This document shows positions 1 to 5,691 of a stretch of DNA of 9,382 nt, one piece after another (positions within the stretch are counted from its first letter, which is position 1; the number at the start of each line of letters is the position of its first letter). The notes under the pieces were generated by a model. The model saw nothing but the letters and a program-made list of their open reading frames with translations. It made no database searches and was not told the origin of the DNA. Location: positions 1-9,382 of the forward strand of contig JAIUYC010000082.1 of NCBI GenBank assembly GCA_020216575.1, read 5' to 3'. The translations under genes were made by a program, and so were the position numbers. The DNA comes from Coleofasciculus sp. S288. Its GTDB lineage: Bacteria; Cyanobacteriota; Cyanobacteriia; Cyanobacteriales; Coleofasciculaceae.

Positions 1-29
1 AACCTTTATGGCGACAGCTATAACACCAG

Positions 30-626
30 CTAACGAGGTTTGGCGAAAACTAGCGTCCAATAGTGGGTATATTGTGATGAGGGTTCAGTGGCATAACCGA
101 TGCCAACTTCTGTGAAATCGCGGTTGAGAATATTGCCCCTGTGAGGAGGGCTGCTCATCCAAGAGCGCATGACTGCTTCTGGAGTCGCTTGTCCTGCCGC
201 TACATTTTCACCCATTCTTCCCCAAGAGTAACCTGTAGCTTCAATTCGAGACCTCATCGTAGAGCCATCGGAGCCAGTATGGGAGAGAAAGTCATTTTCT
301 GCCATATCATTGGCATGACGCTGTGCGGCTTGCGTTAGCTGAGAATTAACTCGCAAGGGAGGGGCGCCAACTTTTCGGCGTTCCCCATTAATTAGCTGTA
401 ATACCTTAGCGTTAACCGTTGATTGTGCCAAAAGCTGAGGTTTAACAACTCCTGAATTCTCTGCTGATAGTTTAATGGTACTATTCTGCATTGGAGCCGC
501 ACTCTCACCTAGTGCGGCTCTTGTCAAACTTGAACTGGTGGCAGTCGAACTCAAACTGAGAACGATACCTATCAGAAGATAGGTCAATTTGTTTCGAGTA
601 GAGATAATGTTGTTGTTGCTAAACAT
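30..626 (-). CDS. Secreted CAP/SCP-domain protein (PR-1-like)
   Basis: A 198-residue protein. Residues 1-13 are polar with Arg11 and Lys13, followed by a hydrophobic core at about 14-27, which reads as a Sec signal peptide or N-terminal anchor, so it should act outside the cytoplasm. Residues 30-70 are a low-complexity Ser/Ala/Thr linker. Residues 72-196 form one CAP (cysteine-rich secretory/antigen 5/PR-1) domain. The family landmarks are present in order: a helix around HANDMAEN, FLSH with His116, GENVAAG with Glu140, WMSSPPHRGNIL with Trp156 and His162, then TEVGIGYA and YWTLVFAKP at the end. His116, Glu140 and His162 match the conserved CAP cavity residues. The biochemical role of bacterial CAP proteins is poorly known; sterol/lipid binding or cell-wall functions have been proposed for relatives. 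It starts at ATG (626-624) with no clear Shine-Dalgarno. It is divergent from the amidohydrolase gene. Family assignment is firm, function is not. Confidence 0.93.
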   Translation of the reverse strand: MFSNNNIISTRNKLTYLLIGIVLSLSSTATSSSLTRAALGESAAPMQNSTIKLSAENSGVVKPQLLAQSTVNAKVLQLINGERRKVGAPPLRVNSQLTQAAQRHANDMAENDFLSHTGSDGSTMRSRIEATGYSWGRMGENVAAGQATPEAVMRSWMSSPPHRGNILNRDFTEVGIGYATEPSSQYTHYWTLVFAKPR

Positions 627-729
627 TTTGGAGGCTCTTAAAGACTACCTTCAATACGAAGATAACCAACAAAAAACATGATTGGCGACCCTTGATGAGA
701 GAATAAAAATTCTACAATTAACGGTTTTG
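627..729. promoter_or_regulatory. Divergent intergenic region between the CAP gene and the amidohydrolase gene
   Basis: About 100 AT-rich bases separate the two divergently read genes (55 if the amidohydrolase begins at 682), so promoters for both must lie here or inside their 5' ends. I could not pick convincing -35/-10 pairs for either direction. An ATG at 678 opens a five-codon frame ending in TGA at 693, which overlaps the possible TTG start at 682. It is either chance or a minimal upstream ORF. The placement as a regulatory region is inferred from gene orientation only. Confidence 0.4.
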
Positions 730-2046
730 ATGATTCCAAATTCACCAAATTACTGGATAGAAAATGCTCAGGTGCCAGCATCCTTGATAGTAAGTACTGA
801 GTTAGAACAGACACGGGAGGGGTTATGCTTGGTCGATCTTGAAATTGCCCAAGGAGTTATCGCCCAAATAGTAGCAGCAGGCAATGGTTCCTCCAGCCAT
901 ACAGAAGCGGTTGATTGGCGTAAAGGGCAAGTTTGGCCTTGTTTTGTAGATATGCACACCCACTTGGATAAGGGTCATATCTGGGAGCGGTGTGTGCTAA
1001 CGCTTAGTCCTGATGGTACCTTCGCCAGTGCACTTGAAATGGCAAAAAGCGATCGCCAAAAATACTGGCAGCCAGAAGATGTCTATCGCCGCATGGAATT
1101 TGGCATCAAGTGCAGCTATGCCCACGGCACGAAAGCGATTCGCACCCACCTTGACTCGTTTGGCGAACAAGCGGCAATTAGTCTAGAAGTATTCAAAGCC
1201 CTTCAGCGAGAATGGACGGATAGAGTCATGCTGCAAGCCGTTTCTCTCGTCAGTCTCGATTACTATCAAACCCCTGAGGGAGTTGCTCTCGCTGACCAAA
1301 TTGCTGAGGTTGGCGGCATCTTGGGTGGCGTAGCTTACATGCATCCAGAGTTAGAGGCTCAACTGGATACCGTATTCTCCCTTGCTAAAGAACGAGAATT
1401 AGACCTTGACTTCCACACTGATGAAAACGGCGACTCCAATTCAATTTGTTTGCGAAAAGTAGCAGAAGCTACCCTGCGTCACACCTTTACTGGGCAAATT
1501 GTCTGTGGTCACTGCTGTAGTTTAGCGGTACAAGCATCAGAGGTGATTCAGAAAACACTGGAGTTGGTCAAACAAGCTGGAATTGCCATCGTCAGCCTGC
1601 CGATGTGCAATCTCTATCTGCAAGACCGAAAACCCAACTCTACACCCCGATGGCGGGGAGTGACTGCCCTGCACGAACTGAAACGACAGGGCATTCCTGT
1701 TACCGTTGCTAGCGATAACTGTCGCGATCCGTTTTATGGGTTTGGCGACCATGATGTCTTGGAAGTTTTTACCCAAGCAGTACGGATTGCCCATTTAGAT
1801 ATGCCCTATGGCGATTGGCCTCGGATCGTCACTACGACAGCAGCAGATTTAATGGGTTTGCCAAATGTTGGGCGAATTGGGGTTGGACTTCCCGCTGATT
1901 TAATTCTGTTCAAAGGACGTAATTTCAGCGAACTCTTGTCTCGTTCTCAACACGACCGAATTGTTCTCAGAACGGGTAAGCCCATTGATACAGCTTTACC
2001 GGATTACGACGAACTCGATGAGTTAGTTGCAAAAGATGTTTTGTGA
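730..2046 (+). CDS. CodA-type amidohydrolase (cytosine deaminase family)
   Basis: An amidohydrolase-superfamily TIM-barrel enzyme of 438 residues from ATG 730; the frame is open back to a TTG at 682 (454 residues). I prefer 730 because relatives begin near this motif, though neither start has a clear Shine-Dalgarno. Numbered from 730, the metal ligands are His76 and His78 in MHTHLDKG, His229 in DFHTDENGD with catalytic Glu232, His261 in GHCCSL, and Asp329 in VASDNCRDPFYGFGDHD. The intervals (151, 32 and 68 residues) nearly equal those of E. coli CodA (His63-His214-His246-Asp313), which deaminates cytosine to uracil and ammonia for pyrimidine salvage in the cytoplasm. Two CodA substrate-pocket positions appear different: Asn330 where CodA has Asp314, and no Pro-Gln-Glu motif around the region equivalent to Gln156. 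The substrate may therefore be another cyclic amidine or amide; AtzC-like enzymes are relatives. The C-terminal GLPADLILF block is typical of the superfamily. It seems to be a single-gene unit. Confidence 0.88.
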   Translation: MIPNSPNYWIENAQVPASLIVSTELEQTREGLCLVDLEIAQGVIAQIVAAGNGSSSHTEAVDWRKGQVWPCFVDMHTHLDKGHIWERCVLTLSPDGTFASALEMAKSDRQKYWQPEDVYRRMEFGIKCSYAHGTKAIRTHLDSFGEQAAISLEVFKALQREWTDRVMLQAVSLVSLDYYQTPEGVALADQIAEVGGILGGVAYMHPELEAQLDTVFSLAKERELDLDFHTDENGDSNSICLRKVAEATLRHTFTGQIVCGHCCSLAVQASEVIQKTLELVKQAGIAIVSLPMCNLYLQDRKPNSTPRWRGVTALHELKRQGIPVTVASDNCRDPFYGFGDHDVLEVFTQAVRIAHLDMPYGDWPRIVTTTAADLMGLPNVGRIGVGLPADLILFKGRNFSELLSRSQHDRIVLRTGKPIDTALPDYDELDELVAKDVL

Positions 2047-2088
2047 GACAACGAGATGAAGTGCGATCGTCTTATCAATTCTTGACAC

Positions 2089-2112
2089 TCCCACGCCTAA
2101 AAGGACGTGGGA
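2089..2112. repeat. Palindrome resembling an IS200/IS605-family element end
   Basis: TCCCACG (2089-2095) pairs with CGTGGGA (2106-2112). The stem extends by CC/GG (2096-2097 with 2103-2104), with A2105 bulged and loop TAAAA. The preceding CTTGACAC and the CCCACGCC(T)AAAGG(A)CGTGGG core resemble small palindromes near the ends of IS200/IS605-type (TnpB-carrying) elements in cyanobacteria; that comparison is from memory. No transposase or tnpB is in the window, so this would be a solo end or a decayed relic. As a terminator it is poor, because no T-run follows the stem directly, although it lies 42 bases after the amidohydrolase stop and could still stabilise that mRNA's 3' end. Confidence 0.4.
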
Positions 2113-2133
2113 TGAATTGCTTGTGTTGTGTAA

Positions 2134-2298
2134 TTTATTTTTAAGGGTAAAGACATCCAAGCGGCTTTAGCTGGCGTTGACCCATTGAATATGTTGGTCA
2201 ATCGCGTTCTCGATAGTAATCTGATTAAGGTCAACCAGCTCTAAACCTCCACAAAGTCTCAAAGTCTTCAGATCGCGATCGCTTCCCAGTAAGGCGGG
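2134..2298. other. Unidentified possible coding relic, open on both strands
   Basis: Two overlapping stretches without a credible start share codon boundaries. On the plus strand, 2134-2244 reads protein-like (containing GKDIQAALAGVDPLNMLVNR) and ends in TAA at 2242-2244. On the minus strand, 2298-2167 reads through DLKTLRLCGGLELVDLNQ and ends at TAA 2169-2167. Each is bounded upstream by an in-frame stop (2131-2133 on plus; 2301-2299 on minus). Neither matches a family I can name. Being codon-aligned antisense readings, at most one is likely to be meaningful. The piece may be the tail of a decayed gene; with only about 40 codons, chance is also possible. Confidence 0.2.
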
Positions 2299-2507
2299 TT
2301 ACCAAATCGCTTCATCAAGAAATCCATGAACGTTTTAACCCGCAGCGAATGCCTGCGAGAAGGCAGATAAAGCGCGTAAATGCCCATATCCATTTCAGCT
2401 TGAGGATGCACCTCGAAATCAGTCAGCACAGCTTGCAACCTTTCGGCTCGAGTATCTCCACTAATCAATCAAGTTGGCATCAGGATGAGTGCCACACCAT
2501 CCAAATC
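2268..2507 (-). pseudogene. LysR-family transcriptional regulator, C-terminal remnant
   Basis: Reading the minus strand from 2507 down to the TGA at 2270-2268 gives the C-terminal end of a LysR-type regulator. It runs through GVALILMPT, an in-frame TGA (2471-2469), then LISGDTRAERLQAVLTDFEV and on to IYALYLPSRRHSLRVKTF and MDFLMKRFG. The pattern of a small-residue turn, a LMPTWLI-like strand, a GRLQ(A/V)VL-like segment, a Y-PSRRH motif and a final FIDFL helix is characteristic of the effector-binding domain's end. The helix-turn-helix N-terminus (about 200 residues) is absent. Upstream there is another in-frame stop just before Asp at 2507 and no LysR-like sequence beyond it. I infer a decayed gene. 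The piece downstream of the TGA alone (66 codons from TTG 2468) is unlikely to make a functional protein. Confidence 0.65.
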
Positions 2508-2687
2508 TTAGATTAGCTGTTTAATGTTGCACGGTCGAGTATGCGTTGCACTTGGCAATTCGTTTAAGAACGCTCGTGCTTTTTCGTTGCGCTCAGAATG
2601 GCATCAGGGCTTTTCAAACAGGCTATAAGGGATGAAAACACTCATTAACCTTCTAGACTGAAGGCAACACCCAATGTAGTACTGAAT

Positions 2688-2694
2688 AGGAGGG
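2688..2694 (+). promoter_or_regulatory. Shine-Dalgarno site of mgtE
   Basis: AGGAGGG-like bases at 2688-2694 lie about 7 bases before the TTG at 2701 and about 34 bases before the next in-frame ATG at 2728. This decides the start in favour of TTG 2701. Confidence 0.75.
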
Positions 2695-2700
2695 CTTGCC

Positions 2701-4092
2701 TTGACCGAAAACCCCATTCCCCTCCCAATGATATCGCGCAGCGAACTTCGGCAGTTGGTTAGTACCCAGCTGCAAATGTTGCTGGAGCAAGGGAACCTTC
2801 AGGGAGCAAAGCAGGTGCTGGTACCTGTGCAACCCGTGGATATTGCGGAAGCGATTGAAGGGTTGCCAGAAGCTATGCAAGTCATTGCTTTCCGCTTGCT
2901 TTCCAAGGATGAGGCGATCGAGGTCTACGAGTATCTTGACTCTAGCGTCCAGCAGGCGCTAATCGAAGAATTCAAGCGTCAGGATGTGATTGACATTGTA
3001 GATAAAATGTCACCCGATGACCGAGCTCGTCTACTTGATGAATTACCGGCTAAAGTCGTCCGACGTCTTCTCGAACAACTCAGCCCTAAGGAACGCCAAG
3101 CTACAGCCTTGCTACTGGGTTACGAGGCGGGTACGGCAGGGCGGATTATGACGCCCGAATATATCTCCTTGAAAGAGACGTTAACGGTTAGCGAAACGCT
3201 AGAGCGAATTCGCAGTTTAGCCAAGGTGACTGAAACGATTTATTATCTCTACGTCACTGATGCCTTGCGAAGCTTAAAGGGGATCGTTTCCTTGCGTGAT
3301 TTGGTCACTGCTCAGCCTGATCAAACGCTGGGTGATATTATGGCTCGTGATGTGGTCTTCGTTCATACGGATACAGACCAAGAGGAAGTTGCACGGCTGA
3401 TCCAGCGTTACGATTTTCTTGCCGTGCCAGTGGTTGACCGAGAGCAACGCCTGGTTGGTATTGTTACGGTTGATGACGTGTTTGACATCTTGGAGGAGGA
3501 AACAACAAAGGATATCTATGCCTTGGGCGGGGGTGTTCAGTCAGGAGGTGACAACTATTTTCAAACGAATTTATTAACAGTTGCCCGGAAACGAGTAGTC
3601 TGGTTATTCGTCTTGCTGCTTACTAACACGGTTACGGGTACAATTATTCGATCGCAAGAGGCACTTTTGCAGCAAGTGGTCACGTTAGCCGCCTTTATCC
3701 CCCTACTCGTCGGCACTGGCGGTAATGTCGGCGCTCAGTCCTCCACAGTTGTGATTCGCGGCTTAAATACCGAGGAAATTCGCGACTTGGGTGCGTTGCA
3801 AGTAGTTGGACGAGAGGCACTGGCGGGCTTGCTACTGGGGTCAATACTCGGTTCAGTGGCAACGGTATGGGCTTACTGGCTTCAGGGAAATTTGATGGTG
3901 GCGCTGGCAGTGGGGATTAGTTTAATTGCGATCGCACTACTCGCCTCCACTGCTGGTTCAGTCCTGCCATTTCTTTTTCGTTCGCTGGGTTTAGACCCCG
4001 CCCTGATGTCAGCACCGTTTATTACCACAGCAGTTGACGTTTTAGGTGTTCTGATTTATTTCAATATTGCCCGAGTGATTTTGAGGCTGTAA
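2701..4092 (+). CDS. mgtE: MgtE-type magnesium channel/transporter
   Basis: A full-length MgtE of 463 residues, an inner-membrane Mg2+ channel (also Co2+) gated by cytoplasmic Mg2+. Domains in order: the acidic N-terminal superhelical MgtE_N domain at about 30-135; two CBS domains at about 145-205 and 210-268, opening with GYEAGTAGRIMTPEY and including VDDVFDILEEE; a linking helix at about 285-300; then the pore domain at about 298-463 with five hydrophobic helices. Family signatures in the pore are the GTGGNVGAQSSTVVIRG loop (338-354), STAGSVLPF (416-424) and PFITTAVDVLG (439-449). Asp446 in the last corresponds to the pore Asp (Asp432) of Thermus thermophilus MgtE. Start: TTG 2701 is chosen because an AGGAGGG-like Shine-Dalgarno ends 6-7 bases before it. 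No riboswitch is recognisable upstream. The WD40 gene follows 18 bases after the stop, on the same strand, so co-transcription is likely. No missing residues or frameshift were seen. Confidence 0.96.
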   Translation: MTENPIPLPMISRSELRQLVSTQLQMLLEQGNLQGAKQVLVPVQPVDIAEAIEGLPEAMQVIAFRLLSKDEAIEVYEYLDSSVQQALIEEFKRQDVIDIVDKMSPDDRARLLDELPAKVVRRLLEQLSPKERQATALLLGYEAGTAGRIMTPEYISLKETLTVSETLERIRSLAKVTETIYYLYVTDALRSLKGIVSLRDLVTAQPDQTLGDIMARDVVFVHTDTDQEEVARLIQRYDFLAVPVVDREQRLVGIVTVDDVFDILEEETTKDIYALGGGVQSGGDNYFQTNLLTVARKRVVWLFVLLLTNTVTGTIIRSQEALLQQVVTLAAFIPLLVGTGGNVGAQSSTVVIRGLNTEEIRDLGALQVVGREALAGLLLGSILGSVATVWAYWLQGNLMVALAVGISLIAIALLASTAGSVLPFLFRSLGLDPALMSAPFITTAVDVLGVLIYFNIARVILRL

Positions 4093-4110
4093 TAGTAAAT
4101 TAGGGCTACT

Positions 4111-5688
4111 GTGATGTTAAATCGCCGTCTACAGGTTGCAGAATATTTATTCATGGCTGGCTCTGTCGTCGGCTTTGCCTTATCAGTAGCCTTCGGACAG
4201 ATAATCTATGCAGCAGTGCCAGTGTCTGTTGCTCTGCTGCTGAACCTGATTAATCGTCTCCGTTTGGAGCAACAAATGCGGCGTCGGCTGAATACAGTGA
4301 TCGCACAGTTACACCGACAACTCTCCCAAGAAAGTCAATCCCTCTACGAACAACACCTCAAGGATACAATCGCCTCCCTAGACGCTCAATTCCCAAGATA
4401 TTTTTCCCAATTAGACCCTTCAGACTCTCAAGTTAGCGGCGTAATGCCAAGACAGGAAGATCGCGATACTACCCAACTCAAAGCGCAACTAACGAACTTA
4501 GAGCAATCCCTCAACAGTGTCGTGCAATACCTGAATAGTTCATCACTACCCGTCAGAGTCGAGCAGTTGGAAACAGCGATCGCATCAATGACTACAGAAA
4601 TTGCTAAGATCCAGCATCGGCGTTCAGACGCCCGGAACCCTCAAATCGAGGCGATTGAACGGCGACTCGAAGCGATTGAACAGTGGGACGCCCAACCGCC
4701 ACTCCCTCGCTCCGTCACCCAATCTCAGCCAATTTTTGAATCCCAACCTTTAGCCGCACCCAATTTCTCACCCCCTATACCAACCTGGAATCAATTACAC
4801 ACCCTCACAGGACATTCTGATTGGGTTAGCTCGCTTGCCATTAGTCCAGACGGTCAAACCCTGGTCAGTGGTAGTTTTGATACAACGATTAAGCTGTGGA
4901 AACTCTCGGCTGGGACGCTTATTCGCACCTTGTCGAGTCATTCCAAGGGAGTGTTATCTGTTGTCATCAGTCCGGATGGGAAAACTCTTGCCAGTGGGGG
5001 GTTTGATGAAACGATCAAGTTGTGGCGTCTGGATACAGGGGAGTTGATTCGCACCCTGAGCGATCATACCGGTTCAGTGCGAGCACTTGCGATCGCGAGC
5101 GATAGTCAGACTCTGATCAGTGGAAGTTTTGACGAAACCATCAAGCTGTGGCGTCTGGATACAAGGGAACTTCTGAATAACCTGACTAAGAATACCGGAC
5201 AAGTATCGGTGATTGCTCTGATGCCAGATGAGCAAACCCTTGCCAGTGGCGCGAGTGACGGACTCATTACTCTTTGGTCGCTCGATACCTCCAAGGCCAG
5301 TGCAAAACCGTCTACACGCTTGCTCACGGGGAATCTCAGTTCCGTTAACTCGCTTGCCATTAGTCCCGATGGTCAAATTCTGGCTGCGGGTTGTACAGAT
5401 GGGACTATAAAGGTATGGCGGTTCGATACGCTTGCCCTGCTGGATGTTTTTCAAGGACACTCAGGACCTGTGATGTCGGCCGTTTTTAGTTTCGATGGAC
5501 AACTCTTAATCACTGGCAGTGCAGACGGTACGATTAAGATTTGGCATCTCAAAGCAGCTAGACAGTTAGGCGTTCTTACTAATGATTCATCGGCAGCCGT
5601 GCAATCCGTCGCTATGAGTCCCGATGGTCAGTTGCTAGCTGGAGGTGGTGCGGGTGGCATGATTAAGGTTTGGCAACGAATTGATTAA
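4111..5688 (+). CDS. Membrane-anchored coiled-coil WD40 protein, seven blades
   Basis: A 525-residue protein starting at GTG 4111 or, equally well, ATG 4114; a weak AGGG lies at 4102-4105, a little better spaced for ATG. Residues 12-47 form a hydrophobic hairpin (two predicted membrane helices around a short Gln-Ile turn). Residues 50-95 and 120-192 are charged and heptad-like (RLEQQMRRRL, IEAIERRLEAIEQ), probably coiled coil. A Pro/Ser/Gln-rich linker covers 193-225. Seven WD40 repeats then follow at about 229-271, 272-313, 314-355, 356-402, 403-444, 445-486 and 487-525, each ending in a TIKLW-type strand; seven makes one closed beta-propeller. Blades 1 and 6 keep the GH dipeptide; blades 4, 5 and 7 are divergent. 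No catalytic domain is present, so a scaffold or interaction platform on the membrane is the natural inference. It lies 18 bases after mgtE, which suggests a shared transcript and possibly a role near the transporter. Partners cannot be read from sequence. Confidence 0.9.
   Translation: MMLNRRLQVAEYLFMAGSVVGFALSVAFGQIIYAAVPVSVALLLNLINRLRLEQQMRRRLNTVIAQLHRQLSQESQSLYEQHLKDTIASLDAQFPRYFSQLDPSDSQVSGVMPRQEDRDTTQLKAQLTNLEQSLNSVVQYLNSSSLPVRVEQLETAIASMTTEIAKIQHRRSDARNPQIEAIERRLEAIEQWDAQPPLPRSVTQSQPIFESQPLAAPNFSPPIPTWNQLHTLTGHSDWVSSLAISPDGQTLVSGSFDTTIKLWKLSAGTLIRTLSSHSKGVLSVVISPDGKTLASGGFDETIKLWRLDTGELIRTLSDHTGSVRALAIASDSQTLISGSFDETIKLWRLDTRELLNNLTKNTGQVSVIALMPDEQTLASGASDGLITLWSLDTSKASAKPSTRLLTGNLSSVNSLAISPDGQILAAGCTDGTIKVWRFDTLALLDVFQGHSGPVMSAVFSFDGQLLITGSADGTIKIWHLKAARQLGVLTNDSSAAVQSVAMSPDGQLLAGGGAGGMIKVWQRID
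5005..5166 (+). repeat. Near-identical direct repeats in WD40 blades 2 and 3
   Basis: Bases 5005-5040 and 5131-5166 are nearly identical (GATGAAACGATCAAG / GACGAAACCATCAAG followed by a shared TGTGGCGTCTGGATACA). They are 126 bases apart, exactly one 42-residue blade. Only a few differences, most of them synonymous, separate the 36-base copies, while other blades have diverged further. This points to recent blade duplication or gene conversion. Confidence 0.75.
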
Positions 5689-5691
5689 AAA

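Larger units (their letters stand above)
2047..2700. other. Gene-poor stretch with decayed sequence, upstream of mgtE
   Basis: No intact gene is visible over about 650 bases. Besides the palindrome, the unidentified open stretch and the LysR remnant listed separately, 2510-2680 translates only into short pieces interrupted by stops in every frame I checked on the minus strand. The last bases form the leader of mgtE. I found no obvious Mg2+-sensing leader structure and no convincing sigma-70 promoter. A TATAAG at about 2624 could be a -10, but has no good -35 partner. One HIP1 copy lies at 2275-2282. Confidence 0.5.

Noticed and set aside
141..338. Plus-strand frame of 65 codons antisense to the CAP gene
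   Set aside because: It is complementary to the conserved CAP core, which explains its openness; no family features.
682..729. TTG 682 as the start of the amidohydrolase
   Set aside because: It has no Shine-Dalgarno, and the extra 16 residues do not look like family sequence. ATG 730 fits relatives better, though 682 is not excluded.
2089..2140. Intrinsic terminator after the amidohydrolase gene
   Set aside because: The stem is followed by GATGAATTGCTTG, not a T-run; the T-rich stretch comes about 20 bases later.
2495..2515. DLDG as a HAD-phosphatase motif I
   Set aside because: The following residues continue as a LysR C-terminus, and a stop directly precedes the motif, so the likeness is chance.
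2540..2700. Mg2+ riboswitch or leader peptide upstream of mgtE
   Set aside because: No extended pairing or short ORF with a Shine-Dalgarno was recognised; nothing supports it by eye.
5074..5460. Minus-strand frame of 128 codons antisense to the WD40 gene
   Set aside because: It is antisense to clear WD40 blades with no family features; repeated blades produce long antisense frames.
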